64,000 nucleotides of DNA, from NCBI RefSeq assembly GCF_021728295.1, contig NZ_JAKJXE010000004.1, positions 186,001-250,000 of the forward strand, read 5' to 3'. Source of the stretch: Pseudomonas petrae. Its GTDB lineage: Bacteria; Pseudomonadota; Gammaproteobacteria; Pseudomonadales; Pseudomonadaceae. Positions 1 to 9,820 of this stretch are shown piece by piece (position 1 is the first letter of the stretch; every line of letters begins with the position of its first letter). Below the pieces are notes generated by a model. That model saw only the letters and a list, made by a program, of their open reading frames with translations. It did not search any database and had not been told where the DNA came from. A program made the position numbers and the translations under genes.

Positions 1-1565
1 TCGCGGTAGAGCAGGTCCAGGCCTTTGACGAACAGCGTGAGATTTTCAAGGGTGCGCGCGGGCATTTCAAAGCGGGCGCCTGCTTCGGTCAGGCGCTTGA
101 ACCAGGCAAACAGCCCCCATTCGTTGGCGACCAGAATGGTGGTGGGCTTCTCCGGAATAGGCATGACGCCGTGGCCGATGATCCGCGTCGGGTGAGGGGC
201 GCGGCCGACGAAGCCTTCTTTGATGTCGCTGGGGTGCAACTGAATCATCGGGTTGAGCACGTCGGCCATTTGCTTGCCGGCGCGAATCGACTGGGTCATG
301 AAGCGCTGGCGAATGAAGCCGCCATGGCGCGGGGTCTTGCCGCTGAGTTGCTGGAATTCGTCGCCCAGCGTGATGACCGCCTGGGGGCTGCGGTCGAGGA
401 TCTGCACCATCGGCGCTGTCAGTTCGTGGCTTTCGTCAATGATGATATGGCTGTAGTTCTCGGGGATCACTTCACTGGTCAGCGCCAGAAACTTGATCCG
501 GTGGCTGTTGCGGATCGGCAGACGAATGTGCGGCGCCGACGGCCTGACCGTCTCGCGCCAGAGCAGGCGGCTGTATTCCAGCAGCAGGGCGATGTCCGCC
601 TGACTCGCTGCATGCCCCAGTGACGGCAAATGCCGCGCCTCGATGTTCGGCAGCGGCGACAGGCTGAAACTGTGCACGGTACTGCGGCAGACCCGCGCCA
701 CCTCCCGCGGCTGCAGTTTGCCCACCGCTTGCAGGTTCAGCCACTGCGCCACTTGCCGGTCATCGACCAGTGAGCTGGCGCCGGTGCGCTGAATGTCGGT
801 GTTGCGCCAGCCGCGCGCCGTGAGATCGCGGTTAAGCAGCAGGTTGGCCATGTGACCGAAGGTGCACGCGTTGATTCGCGCGTCGGGGTTGGCCTGACGC
901 ACCCGAGCCTGAAGCGCGGCCACCTGGCCCGGAAACGTCGCCATGAGCAAGGTCTTTTCCGGGACCAGGACCTCGAAGAACTTCGCCAGCAGGTACGTCT
1001 TGCCCACCCCGGCATAGGCCTGCAGGTGGAACGACTCTTCGTTGCAGACCTTGAACTCGTCGAAGATCCGGCTCTGCTGATCACTCAGACGCAGGACGTC
1101 GCCGGACGGCATCACGACCTCGCGGGTCAGCGGCTCCAGTGTGGCGCGATGGCGCAGGCCAAAGCCGAAGTCCCACTGCCCTTCCCCGTCGAGGTAATCC
1201 TGCTGCTCGATGTCAGCGTTTTCGAGCAGACTGACGCCGGCGATTTCAAGCACCGAGAGCCCTGCGGCCAGATGTTCGGCGGTGAACCTGCCGCGCACCA
1301 GATCGGCAAACCGGCCGCCTGCTTCTTCAACGGAAGCGGCCGCGCGCAGTACATCATCGAGCATGCGTTCGAGCTGTTCGACGGCGGTGTGTTGCGCGAC
1401 GAGTGCATTGAGATTGAGCAGCAGCATCAGTGCAGCGAGTTGGGGGCGGCCCGCCTGGCTCAGGAAATCGTCCAGCGATTCGTCAGCGGCCAGGCCTTTG
1501 CACACCTCTTCGGTCAGGGGCAGAAACAGCGACGGCGGTGGCGCGAAGGCAGCGGGTGATCTCAT
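1..1565 (-). CDS. Superfamily-1 (UvrD/Rep-like) DNA helicase or AAA ATPase, C-terminal part outside window
   Basis: The minus-strand frame opens at ATG 1565 and stays open to base 1, so about 521 residues are visible and the C-terminus lies beyond the window. A Walker A motif (YAGVGKTY) starts near residue 184 and a Walker B-type DESH box near residue 377. It is followed by a GDEFQQL segment resembling helicase motif III and then RQRFMTQSIR-like residues. This order is typical of superfamily-1 helicases. The first ~180 residues are leucine-rich and helical and match no domain I know. A role in DNA repair or unwinding is inferred from the family only. The start is the first in-frame ATG; no strong ribosome site is obvious. 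Confidence 0.75.
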   Translation of the reverse strand, partial: MRSPAAFAPPPSLFLPLTEEVCKGLAADESLDDFLSQAGRPQLAALMLLLNLNALVAQHTAVEQLERMLDDVLRAAASVEEAGGRFADLVRGRFTAEHLAAGLSVLEIAGVSLLENADIEQQDYLDGEGQWDFGFGLRHRATLEPLTREVVMPSGDVLRLSDQQSRIFDEFKVCNEESFHLQAYAGVGKTYLLAKFFEVLVPEKTLLMATFPGQVAALQARVRQANPDARINACTFGHMANLLLNRDLTARGWRNTDIQRTGASSLVDDRQVAQWLNLQAVGKLQPREVARVCRSTVHSFSLSPLPNIEARHLPSLGHAASQADIALLLEYSRLLWRETVRPSAPHIRLPIRNSHRIKFLALTSEVIPENYSHIIIDESHELTAPMVQILDRSPQAVITLGDEFQQLSGKTPRHGGFIRQRFMTQSIRAGKQMADVLNPMIQLHPSDIKEGFVGRAPHPTRIIGHGVMPIPEKPTTILVANEWGLFAWFKRLTEAGARFEMPARTLENLTLFVKGLDLLYR

Positions 1566-1607
1566 TGCGGGCGTCAGGTCCTGAGCGGCGCGTGGGCGCG
1601 GGCAGTC

Positions 1608-1630
1608 AAAAAGGAGCACAGCTTACTCCT
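1608..1630 (-). terminator. Possible rho-independent terminator for the 1704-1958 gene
   Basis: Read on the minus strand, AGGAG and CTCCT pair across a short loop and are followed directly by five T. It lies 74 bases downstream of the small secreted-protein gene. The stem is only 5-7 bp, so the call is tentative. Confidence 0.4.
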
Positions 1631-1703
1631 GCCGCCCGATCACCGCCCACTTGCGTGTCGCCGTTACCACGGACGGCCCGAAAGACCGCCGTCTACTCGG
1701 GCC

Positions 1704-1958
1704 TCACACCCGGCTCTGCTGCTCACCCGCCATGCCCGAACGGGTGTGTTCGGAGCCGCCTTCCGCGACCATCTGCCCGCGGCTTTCGATCCACATCACC
1801 AGCGGCGTTTTGTCGGAGCCGTTTTCGGCGACTTTCGGCGCGAGCTGGAAGCAGGTGCGCTCATCGGCGCCGGTGTGCTGCACGGCTGCGTTGGCGTGCA
1901 CAGCGAAACCGGCGAGTGCGAAAGCAACGGCGGACAAGGTGGTCTTGATCGGTGTCAT
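1704..1958 (-). CDS. Small secreted protein of unknown function (84 aa)
   Basis: The 84-residue product starts with a clear Sec signal peptide: charged MTPIKTT, a hydrophobic stretch, then AxA-type cleavage near residue 24 (HANA). The mature part is about 60 polar residues with a single Cys (RTCFQL). GAGG precedes the ATG by about eight bases, which supports the start. It lies beside, and in the same orientation as, the DUF2790 gene, with a 78-bp gap. I do not recognise a family. A small periplasmic protein is inferred from the leader alone. Confidence 0.6.
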   Translation of the reverse strand: MTPIKTTLSAVAFALAGFAVHANAAVQHTGADERTCFQLAPKVAENGSDKTPLVMWIESRGQMVAEGGSEHTRSGMAGEQQSRV

Positions 1959-2036
1959 GGTGTGATCCTCACAAAATCTTCAACGGCAATGAGCGAACCG
2001 GGCGGCCGGTGACACGTCACCCGCTTGGGCCTGGAC

Positions 2037-2300
2037 TCAGTTGTCCTGCGGGCAGTTCTGGGCAACGGTTTCGTAGTTCAGAGTCTGCTGCTGACCTTGG
2101 GAATCGAGGTAGCGCAGGTGGGCATTGACCACGCCGCAGGTCGGGGTTGAATCGACTTCGGTGGACAGGGCCTTGGCGATGTCCAGGTGCTCGCCGTACA
2201 TGTAGTTGTGCGGTGGAGCGACGGGCTGGGCTTGTGCGGTCAGAGCGCCGAGGCTCAGGGCGGCAAACAGGGTGGCGATGCTGAGGTTCTTCCAGTTCAT
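2037..2300 (-). CDS. DUF2790 family small periplasmic protein
   Basis: This 87-residue protein has a signal peptide ending at AQA (about residue 24). Its mature part carries the pattern I associate with the Pseudomonas DUF2790 family: a YGEHLDIAK segment, a central CGVV, YLDSQGQ, and a second Cys near the C-terminus (QNCPQDN). The two Cys could form a disulfide. The family is small, periplasmic and of unknown function, and its members often sit beside or under two-component systems. Here the gene is divergent from an OmpR/EnvZ-type pair starting at 2604, so co-regulation is plausible but inferred. GGAGAA lies just upstream of the ATG. Confidence 0.8.
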   Translation of the reverse strand: MNWKNLSIATLFAALSLGALTAQAQPVAPPHNYMYGEHLDIAKALSTEVDSTPTCGVVNAHLRYLDSQGQQQTLNYETVAQNCPQDN

Positions 2301-2603
2301 GATGTTCTCCGGTATTCAAAGGGTCATTCGGTCAGGGTTCGAGGCGGTGTATGTCTGTCGTCTCGATGGGTCCCATTGAACGCCCCACAGGTATCTCGCT
2401 TGTGTCGCGAACGGCCGGAAAATCATCCTTACGTGTCAGAGCCCGCTGCAGATACACAGCGATACATTCGCGCCGAAAAACTCGCCTTTTGCATGCGCAT
2501 GTATGCCCGGCAGCGCCAGATACAGTGGAATACAAACCCCGGCAGGCAAGTCACGCGTGACTGGTTAAGATGTGCCACACACATGAATACGGGAGCTGCG
2601 GCA

Positions 2604-3344
2604 ATGGAGCACGTCGATCACATTCTGATTGTCGATGACGATCGCGAGATTCGAGAGCTGGTGGGCAACTACCTGAAGAAGAACGGCCTGCGCACCACGG
2701 TGGTGGCGGATGGCAGGCAGATGCGTTCGTTTCTGGAATCGACGCCCGTCGACCTGATCGTGCTCGACATCATGATGCCGGGCGACGACGGCCTGCAGCT
2801 GTGCCGCGAGCTGCGCACCGGCAAACACAAGACCACGCCCGTGCTGATGCTCACCGCCCGCAGCGACGAAACCGATCGCATCATCGGCCTGGAAATGGGC
2901 GCCGACGACTACTTGGTGAAACCCTTCGCGGCCCGGGAATTGCTGGCGCGGATCAACGCCGTGCTGCGCCGCACCCGCATGCTGCCGCCCAACCTGATCG
3001 TCACCGAAGCCGGTCGTTTGCTGGCCTTCGGTAAATGGAAGCTGGACACCACCGCCCGCCATTTGCTCGACGCCCAAGGCACCGTGGTCACCCTCAGCGG
3101 CGCGGAATACCGCCTGCTGCGCACGTTCCTCGATCACCCGCAGCGGGTCTTGAGCCGCGATCAATTGCTGAACCTGACCCAGGGCCGCGACGCCGATCTG
3201 TTCGACCGTTCGATCGACTTGCTGGTCAGCCGTCTGCGTCAGCGCCTGGCCGACGACGCCCGCGACCCGGCCTACATCAAGACCGTGCGCAACGAGGGTT
3301 ACGTGTTTACTTACGCCGTGGAAATTCTCGGGGAAAGCCCATGA
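2604..3344 (+). CDS. OmpR-family response regulator
   Basis: The protein has 246 residues: an N-terminal receiver (acidic pair VDDD near residues 10-13, phospho-acceptor D55 in VLDIMMPG, conserved LVKPF lysine) and a C-terminal winged helix (SGAEYRLL, DRSIDLLVSRLRQ, VRNEGYVF). I start it at ATG 2604 because GGGAG ends eight bases upstream. An in-frame ATG at 2583 would add seven residues. It overlaps the histidine kinase gene by four bases (ATGA), so the two are translationally coupled. The target genes cannot be read from the sequence; the divergent DUF2790 gene is the nearest candidate. Length and domain order are normal for the family. Confidence 0.92.
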   Translation: MEHVDHILIVDDDREIRELVGNYLKKNGLRTTVVADGRQMRSFLESTPVDLIVLDIMMPGDDGLQLCRELRTGKHKTTPVLMLTARSDETDRIIGLEMGADDYLVKPFAARELLARINAVLRRTRMLPPNLIVTEAGRLLAFGKWKLDTTARHLLDAQGTVVTLSGAEYRLLRTFLDHPQRVLSRDQLLNLTQGRDADLFDRSIDLLVSRLRQRLADDARDPAYIKTVRNEGYVFTYAVEILGESP

Positions 3345-4681
3345 AGCTGAGCTTCGGATGGCCGCGCACCCTGGCGTCACGGCTTTCGTTGATTTTTCTG
3401 ATCAGCCTGGTGCTGGCCCACGGGTTGTCGTTCGGCCTGCAATTCTACGAGCGCTACGAGAGCGCGATGACCACGATGCTCGGCAATATGGAACGCGACC
3501 TCAGCACCACCGTCGCCGTTCTTGAACGCCTGCCAGCCGACGAACGTCAGGCCTGGCTGCCACGCCTCGAACACCCGACCTACGGCTACATCCTCGGCGC
3601 CGGCCAGACCGGTACGCCGGTGGACATGGACAAGGCGCCGATGTCGGTGCATTCGATGCAGGACAGCCTGGGTCACGATTACACACTGACGTTCAATAAC
3701 ATCGCTGACAGCCGCCCGCACTATCAGGCGCATCTGACGCTGAAGGACGGCAATCCGCTGACGATTGACGTGCGCCCGCAGATCACGCCGCTGTCCCCCT
3801 GGCTGCCGTTGTTGTTGATCGGCCAACTCGTGCTGCTGTTTGTCTGCACCTGGCTGGCCGTACGTACGGCGATCCGTCCGCTGACGCGCCTGTCCCACGC
3901 CGTCGACAACCTCGACCCGAACGGCGAAGGCATTCGCCTGGATGAAAGCGGCCCAACCGAAGTGGCCTTTGCCGCTGTCGCGTTCAACACCATGCAGCAA
4001 CGGATCTCGACGTACGTGAAGGAGCGCATGCAACTGCTGGCGGCGATCTCCCACGACCTGCAAACCCCGATCACCCGCATGAAACTGCGCGCGGAGTTCA
4101 TGGACGACGGTATCGAGAAAGACAAGCTGTGGAGCGACCTCAGCGAGATGCAGCACCTGGTCCAGGAAGGCGTGGCGTATGCGCGCAGCATGGACACCTC
4201 GGCCGAGACAGCGCGGCGTGTGGACATGGATTCATTCCTCGACAGCCTGGTGTTCGACTACCAGGACGTCGGGCGCGACGTGCAATTGAACGGCAAGACC
4301 GGCGCGGTCATCGACACCCGCCCCCACGCCCTGCGCCGGGTATTGGTGAACCTGACTGACAACGCGTTGAAATTTGCCGGAGCGGCGGAGATTCACGTGC
4401 AGACCCACGCCGACCAGAGCCTGACGCTGCACGTGCTGGACCGCGGCCCCGGGATTGCCGAAGGGGAATTGTCGGAAGTCATCAAACCCTTCTACCGTGT
4501 GGAAAGCTCACGCAACCGCGACACCGGCGGTACCGGGCTGGGCCTGGCGATTGCGCAGCAATTGACGATTGCACTGGGCGGCACGTTGAGTTTGACCAAT
4601 CGGGAAGGTGGCGGGTTGTGTGCGCAATTGAAGCTGCCCGCGCGGATAGCAACGGGGGCGTTGAAGATCACGGATTTGTAG
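3341..4681 (+). CDS. EnvZ-like membrane sensor histidine kinase
   Basis: The 446-residue kinase has one membrane helix near residues 12-32, a periplasmic sensor of about 115 residues, a second helix near 150-170 (LPLLLIGQLVLLFVCTWLA), and then a HAMP linker. The H-box is AAISHDLQTPITR with phospho-acceptor H238. N (LTDNALKF), G1 (DRGPGIAE) and G2 (GTGLGLAIAQQ) boxes of the HATPase domain follow. The start codon overlaps the regulator stop. The HDLQTP variant of the H-box and overall layout resemble EnvZ-type sensors. The signal sensed is unknown. Cognate pairing with the 2604 regulator is inferred from overlap. Confidence 0.92.
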   Translation: MKLSFGWPRTLASRLSLIFLISLVLAHGLSFGLQFYERYESAMTTMLGNMERDLSTTVAVLERLPADERQAWLPRLEHPTYGYILGAGQTGTPVDMDKAPMSVHSMQDSLGHDYTLTFNNIADSRPHYQAHLTLKDGNPLTIDVRPQITPLSPWLPLLLIGQLVLLFVCTWLAVRTAIRPLTRLSHAVDNLDPNGEGIRLDESGPTEVAFAAVAFNTMQQRISTYVKERMQLLAAISHDLQTPITRMKLRAEFMDDGIEKDKLWSDLSEMQHLVQEGVAYARSMDTSAETARRVDMDSFLDSLVFDYQDVGRDVQLNGKTGAVIDTRPHALRRVLVNLTDNALKFAGAAEIHVQTHADQSLTLHVLDRGPGIAEGELSEVIKPFYRVESSRNRDTGGTGLGLAIAQQLTIALGGTLSLTNREGGGLCAQLKLPARIATGALKITDL

Positions 4682-5261
4682 ACGGTTGTTGATCGCCCCA
4701 AGCTCCGCGTGGTGATGCATCCCGTGACGCTCCGCGTCACTTCGCCAGGCTTGAATGTGCGTCGTCTGGTGGACGCAGAGCGTCCGGGGCGGCGTTACCA
4801 CGCAGAGCGTGGGAACGATCGAATGTCAGCGTCTGAACGGGCCTCTTCCCGGCTAAAGCCGGTCCTACAACCCATGCAGTCAGTGGGACCTGCGGCAACC
4901 TCTGTAGGACCGGCTTCAGCCGGGAAGCCATTGATCTGCTCTACGCTTTTGATCTTCAGACACAAAAAGTTCAGTCACCACCAATCGCGACTTGGGTGCA
5001 GGCTGAACGCAGGTCTCGCGCAGTGGGCCGAGCGGCATGGATGCCGCGAGAGCCGCCCCCCGCCATGGATGGCGGATGGCGGATGGCCCCACGGAGCGAG
5101 ACCGGAGTGAAGGAACCCTGAGGAACGAAGGGCCCAACCAGGAGCAAGCACCCTTGGTTACTTGGGGGTGGTGCGACTTTCGACTTTTCCAAGTAACTCG
5201 CCGAAGGCGAAACAGTCTGCCCCCAGGCAGACGCCCTTGATTTTGAGCTGAAACCTGAAAA
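4682..5261. repeat. 580-bp gene-free spacer: REPIN plus long structured repeat copy A
   Basis: After the kinase come short dyads (GTGACGCTCCGCGTCAC near 4724 and CGCAGAGCGT motifs). A REPIN follows at 4846-4927: two inverted TTCCCGGCTxAAGCCGG arms. Copy A of a ~300-bp repeat runs from about 4928 to 5250 and recurs near 20415-20730 (inverted) and 21007-21320. It contains several hairpins (GTTACTTGG/CCAAGTAAC, CTCGCCGAAGGCGA, TCTGCC/GGCAGA). The repeat ends within a few bases of the receptor stop codon. Short open frames in it are not credible genes. Confidence 0.85.
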
Positions 5262-7445
5262 TCAAAAATCCAGCTTCACCCGCGCCACCAATTGCCGCGG
5301 CTCGCCGATGGAAATCGCCGGCGACCCCAACCCGCTCGCCGAGGTGTAGTACTTCTCGTCGAACACGTTTTTCAGATTCAACTGCAGCGTCACATCGCGC
5401 TCATCCAGCTTCACTTTATAAGCCACAAACGCATCGGCGACTTTCGACGATGGCAGGTAATACTCCTTCCCCGCGCCATCGTTGACACCCCAACGGCTGG
5501 CAAACCGTGCACCGGCACCGGCGCGCAGATCACCCACGCCAACGTGCCCAAAGTCACGGGTCAGGTACACCGCGCCGGTGTGCCTGGACACGCCGTCAAG
5601 CGGCTCACCCTTGAGGATCGGGTCCTCCAGCACTTTCGTGTCGGTGTAGGCGTAGCTGCCGGTGACACTCCAAAACTCGTTCAACTGCCCGGTGATGTCA
5701 GCTTCCAGCCCGCGCGCGCGCACCTCGCCGGACACCCGCGTGCAGGTCTCGGTGCCGCACGCTTCGCTGGTCTGCACGTTCTGCTTGTTGATATTGAACA
5801 GCGCCACGGTCGCGGTGATGGCATCGTTCTGGAACTTGGTGCCGATCTCGTAGGCCTTGCCCTCCTCCGGCGGCAGGTCGCCGATCGGCGAGGCAATCGA
5901 AGTGTTGGGCCGGAACGACTCGGTGTAGCTGCCGTACACCGACCAGTCCGGCTGGATCAGGTACACCAGCCCGACGCGGGGCACCACTTTGCTGTCCTTC
6001 ACATCGGCACCGACCACGAACGGCCGGCCCTTGCCGGTCATCTCGTCGAATGCGTCGTAGCGCAGGCCAGTCTGCAGGATCCACTTCTCGCCCAGGTGCA
6101 TGGCGTCCTGAACGAAGAACGCGTGGGTGCGCAGGTGATCGGTCTGGTCGCTGTTGGCGGCGCTGACCGTGCTCGGCTCCGCAGTCACCCCGTACACCGG
6201 CGCGTTGTAATTGAAGTCGGTTTTATTGGCGCTGCGGTACAAGTCACCCAGGTCGCGGTCGTTCTTCATGTAGTCGGCGCCGATCAGCACCTCGTGGCGC
6301 ACGTCACCCCAGTACAGATTGCCCAGTGCACTGACGGTCGCCGTGTGCGCGACCTGCACGGCATCGCGGGTGGCGTCGCCGCGACGGGTTACAGCACCAG
6401 TGTTGTAGTTAGCCGAGATAAAGCGCGACTGGTAATCGTTGTAGTAATTGCGGCTGTAGGCGTAGCCGGTGCGCAGGGTCCAGGTGTCGTTGAGGCGATG
6501 GTCCATGCGCACGTCGAGGGAATCGGAGCGGCCGGTGGTGACGTTGAACGGCTCGTCCAGGCGCCGGGTGCGCGGGATGTCCAGCACCTTGCCGGTCTTG
6601 GTATTGATCTGTGTGCCACGGTCGAAGGGCACCGAATATTCCATGTGCTCGTAGGCCACGGACACCGTGGTGTCGTCGCCATACCAAGCCAGCGACGGCG
6701 CGATCACCGACTGATCGATGCTGCCGAAATTGCGCCAGTAATCGTAATTCTGCTTGTCGGCGATCACGCGGTAAGCCAAGCCATTGGTGCCGATCGGGCC
6801 GGTCAGGTCGATCTGCTCGCCGCCGCCGCCAAAACTGCTGCCGAACGCCGAGAGGGAACGGGCTTCGACCAGTTGCGGTTTCTTCGTCACCACGTTGATC
6901 ACGCCGCCCGGGTCCTGCACGCCGTAGAGCATCGACGCCGGGCCCTTGAGCACTTCGATGCGCTCGGTGGTCGGGGTGAAGTTGCGCGCCTGCACCGATT
7001 GCATGCCGTCGCGCATGATCGAGTTGTCGCGGTTGGTGCCAAAACCACGCTTCTGGATCGCGTCCTGGGTGCCGCCCAGGGTGTTGCCCTGCTTGACGCC
7101 GCTGACCGCGTTGATCGCCTCGTCCAGGCTGGACGGCTGACGGTCTTCGATGACCCGGTTGGTCACCACGTTGACGCTCTGGGGGACTTCCACCAATGGT
7201 GCTTCGGTGCGCGTGGCCACGGTCGCCTTGCGCGCCTGATAGCTGTCGCGGCTGTGCTCGGTTTCGCTGACCTCGGGCTGGGACGTGGCGTCGATGTTGA
7301 CCGCGTCCAGCTGCATTTCTTCAGCCCAGGCGACGGGGCTCATGCCCAGCGAGCACAGCAGCGCGGTGGCTGAGCACATGCCCGATATCGAGGCAGGACG
7401 AAGCACGGGGAAAGCGGACACGCGAGAACCGGATTGAGCTGTCAT
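5262..7445 (-). CDS. TonB-dependent siderophore receptor
   Basis: The 727-residue outer-membrane receptor has a signal peptide ending near AWA (residue 41), a TonB-box-like region (LDAVNIDA), a plug domain with VEVPQSVNVV, IQKRGFG, ERIEVLKGPASMLYG and PGGVINVVTKKP, and a ~550-residue beta-barrel ending in VKLDF with a terminal Phe. There is no N-terminal secretin/STN signalling domain, so it is probably not a surface-signalling transducer. It should import a ferric siderophore with TonB energy; the ligand cannot be told. A Fur-like site lies about 50 bases upstream. No biosynthesis or sigma/anti-sigma genes are adjacent. Confidence 0.93.
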   Translation of the reverse strand: MTAQSGSRVSAFPVLRPASISGMCSATALLCSLGMSPVAWAEEMQLDAVNIDATSQPEVSETEHSRDSYQARKATVATRTEAPLVEVPQSVNVVTNRVIEDRQPSSLDEAINAVSGVKQGNTLGGTQDAIQKRGFGTNRDNSIMRDGMQSVQARNFTPTTERIEVLKGPASMLYGVQDPGGVINVVTKKPQLVEARSLSAFGSSFGGGGEQIDLTGPIGTNGLAYRVIADKQNYDYWRNFGSIDQSVIAPSLAWYGDDTTVSVAYEHMEYSVPFDRGTQINTKTGKVLDIPRTRRLDEPFNVTTGRSDSLDVRMDHRLNDTWTLRTGYAYSRNYYNDYQSRFISANYNTGAVTRRGDATRDAVQVAHTATVSALGNLYWGDVRHEVLIGADYMKNDRDLGDLYRSANKTDFNYNAPVYGVTAEPSTVSAANSDQTDHLRTHAFFVQDAMHLGEKWILQTGLRYDAFDEMTGKGRPFVVGADVKDSKVVPRVGLVYLIQPDWSVYGSYTESFRPNTSIASPIGDLPPEEGKAYEIGTKFQNDAITATVALFNINKQNVQTSEACGTETCTRVSGEVRARGLEADITGQLNEFWSVTGSYAYTDTKVLEDPILKGEPLDGVSRHTGAVYLTRDFGHVGVGDLRAGAGARFASRWGVNDGAGKEYYLPSSKVADAFVAYKVKLDERDVTLQLNLKNVFDEKYYTSASGLGSPAISIGEPRQLVARVKLDF

Positions 7446-7493
7446 GGAAGCAAGAACCTGAGGCGTCGAGAAGCGATGCGCCCGTTACGAAAC

Positions 7494-7512
7494 GCATCTG
7501 ATTCTCACTACA
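7494..7512 (-). promoter_or_regulatory. Candidate Fur box upstream of the TonB-dependent receptor
   Basis: On the minus strand the bases around 7512-7494 read as a partial match to the Fur 19-mer (TGAGAATCAGATGC core against TGATAATCATTATC). It lies about 50 bases before the receptor start. The match is imperfect, so the call rests partly on the target gene being an iron receptor. Confidence 0.45.
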
Positions 7513-7654
7513 CGTACGCCAACGCGGTTTACCTCACATCAATCTGAAAATAATTTTGAATCAGGTGCCAGTGGCCTTCGGTGGATCAGGCGAAACACCC
7601 TGTATCATTCGCCGTGCTTACCCTCCTCTTACGTAGCGAAATCAAGGATTGTTC

Positions 7655-9820
7655 ATGCGTATCCGCTCCCTGACTCCTCTTGCTTTGATCATTGGCGCGA
7701 CGATGGGCGGCCAGGCCCAGGCCAGCAGTGATGACTCCTGCTACCCCACCTGGTCGCTGTTGCGCGATTCGCTGGACGTCTGCAACAACCTGCCCTTCCT
7801 CACGCCCGGCAACGACAGCCGGGTCAACCTGCGTCTGCTGCTGGCCGATCGCAAGGCGCTGACGCTCAAGCCCAACGCGCTGACCGAGCAGGAACTGGCC
7901 GAGGGCTACGGCGCGGTGCCGTTTGCCGCGTTTCGGGTGGTGAATGAGGAGATCGAGGGCGACGAAAGCGAGGAGTCAGGCGCCGCCGCCATGGGCGACC
8001 TGCTGGGCAAGCTCAGCCTGAGCCGCGACAGCAACGACACCGCAGGCCAGGCCTTCCTGCAGGGCGAAGGCAGCCGCTGCCGCAGTAACCGCGATGAGAG
8101 CGCCGCTGATTTCATCGGCCAGTTGCTCGACACCGAAGGGCTGTCCGCCACCGAGCGCCAATCCCTGGCCCGCGCCCGCCTGCAACTGCTGGACGCGTGC
8201 ACCTGGGAGGCGGACAAACAGGCCAGCCTGCTGCCGACCGATGTTCAGTCGCCCGAAGCCAAGGCGTTCGTCGCCTACCTTCGTGCGGCATCGGACTTCT
8301 ACAGCGGGCGCTTCAGCGATGCCGAAAACGGCTTCAACGGCCTCGCCGACATCACGCAGCCGTGGCTCAAGGAAACGGCGCTGTACATGGTCGCCCGCAC
8401 CCGGCTCAACGCCGCTCAGCAGGATGCGTTCGACGAATACGGCAGCCTGAAGGAAGACCACGATCGCGCCGCTTATGCAGGCGTCGCTCAAGCCATCGAG
8501 CAGTACCTCAGCGCTTACCCCGACGGCCGCTACAGCCGCTCCGCCACCGGATTGCTGCGCCGGGTCCACTGGCTGGCAGGAGACACCGACAAACTGGCGG
8601 CCGATTACGCCTGGCAACTGACCGAAGCCGGCGAAGCCCGCGCGTCTGCTTCGCCGGAAGCGTTGATTCAGGAAGCCGACAACAAACTGCTGACCGCGCT
8701 GAACGACGCCACGCCATCGCCGTTGATGACCGCCACCCATGACCTGATGATCATGCGTCCGGACCTGCCGAACCGGCTAACCCGTGAAAAGCTCGATGCG
8801 CAAAAAGCGCTGTTCGCGGAGCAACCGGCGATGTTCGATTACTTGCAGGCGGCCTTCGCGTTCTACGTCGACAAGAAACCGGCCGAAGCGCTAAAGCGTT
8901 TGCCGAACGACGTCCCCGAAACACTGGATTATCTGGCCTTCAGCCAACAGACCCTGCGCGGCCTGGCCCTGGAAGCGGGCAACGATATGCCCGGCTCTCA
9001 AGCGCTGTGGCTGAAACTGCTGCCTCTGGCGCAGCAACCTTTACAGCGTGAACAGCTGGAACTGGCGCTGGCGATGAACTATGAGCGCAGCGGGCAACTG
9101 GCTCAGGTGTTCACCGGCGATTCGCCGATCAAGTCCGCGCAAGTGCGGCTGATTCTGCTGGGCAAGGTGGCCGACGCGGCGCTGCTGCGCCAGCAGATCG
9201 GTCAGGGCATCAGCGACACCGAAAAGGCCACTGCGCAGTTCGTCCTGCTCTACAAAGAGCTGCTGCACAGCCAGTACGCCGCGTTCGCCGATGATTTGAA
9301 AACCCTGCCGGAGCCGCCTGCGGCCACCAAACTCGGCACCAGCCTGGGTTACGTCTATGACGCCGCCCAGACGCTGCAGTTGTTCCGCTGGAACGGCGCC
9401 AAGGCCGAGTCGGGGTACGCCTGCCCGAGCATTGGCGAGATCGCCGCCGCGTTGCAGGTCAATGACAAGGACGCCAAAGGGTTGAATTGCCTGGGTGAGT
9501 TCATCCTGCGCAACGCCCTGGACGGCATGCCGCTGGACAGAAAGCCCGATGCGGGTGATTTGGGCAGCAGCGAACCCGGCTTCAAGGGCGAGGTGTTCTC
9601 GCGCCTGAACGGCTATCAGACAGTGATCGCCGACAGCAAAGCTGCGCGGGACGACAAGACCTACGCGCTGTTCCGCGCGATCAACTGCTACGCGCCTTCT
9701 GGCTACAACAGTTGCGGCGGCAAGGACGTTGCCCCGGCCGTGCGCAAGGGCTGGTTCAAGCAGCTGAAAACCACTTACGGCGCCACCAGCTGGGGCAAAT
9801 CCCTGCAGTATTACTGGTGA
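7655..9820 (+). CDS. Exported alpha-helical repeat protein of unknown function (721 aa)
   Basis: The protein starts with a Sec signal peptide (MRIRSLTPLALIIGATMGGQAQA). The remaining ~695 residues are mostly helical with TPR-like segments: FSDAENGFNGLAD, YLSAYPDGRYSRSATGLLR and later helix pairs. Conserved-looking Cys are scattered at the start and end (DSCYPTW, DVCNN, NCYAPSGYNSCGG). I chose ATG 7655 over TTG 7649 because AAGGA ends six bases earlier. It overlaps the next gene by four bases, so both form one operon. Some annotators label such proteins YfiO-like, but no BamD signature or lipobox is visible. A periplasmic scaffold role is only a guess. Confidence 0.7.
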   Translation: MRIRSLTPLALIIGATMGGQAQASSDDSCYPTWSLLRDSLDVCNNLPFLTPGNDSRVNLRLLLADRKALTLKPNALTEQELAEGYGAVPFAAFRVVNEEIEGDESEESGAAAMGDLLGKLSLSRDSNDTAGQAFLQGEGSRCRSNRDESAADFIGQLLDTEGLSATERQSLARARLQLLDACTWEADKQASLLPTDVQSPEAKAFVAYLRAASDFYSGRFSDAENGFNGLADITQPWLKETALYMVARTRLNAAQQDAFDEYGSLKEDHDRAAYAGVAQAIEQYLSAYPDGRYSRSATGLLRRVHWLAGDTDKLAADYAWQLTEAGEARASASPEALIQEADNKLLTALNDATPSPLMTATHDLMIMRPDLPNRLTREKLDAQKALFAEQPAMFDYLQAAFAFYVDKKPAEALKRLPNDVPETLDYLAFSQQTLRGLALEAGNDMPGSQALWLKLLPLAQQPLQREQLELALAMNYERSGQLAQVFTGDSPIKSAQVRLILLGKVADAALLRQQIGQGISDTEKATAQFVLLYKELLHSQYAAFADDLKTLPEPPAATKLGTSLGYVYDAAQTLQLFRWNGAKAESGYACPSIGEIAAALQVNDKDAKGLNCLGEFILRNALDGMPLDRKPDAGDLGSSEPGFKGEVFSRLNGYQTVIADSKAARDDKTYALFRAINCYAPSGYNSCGGKDVAPAVRKGWFKQLKTTYGATSWGKSLQYYW

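Noticed and set aside
5292..7373. Long plus-strand frame opposite the TonB-dependent receptor
   Set aside because: It is a GC-rich shadow of the receptor and shows no domain.
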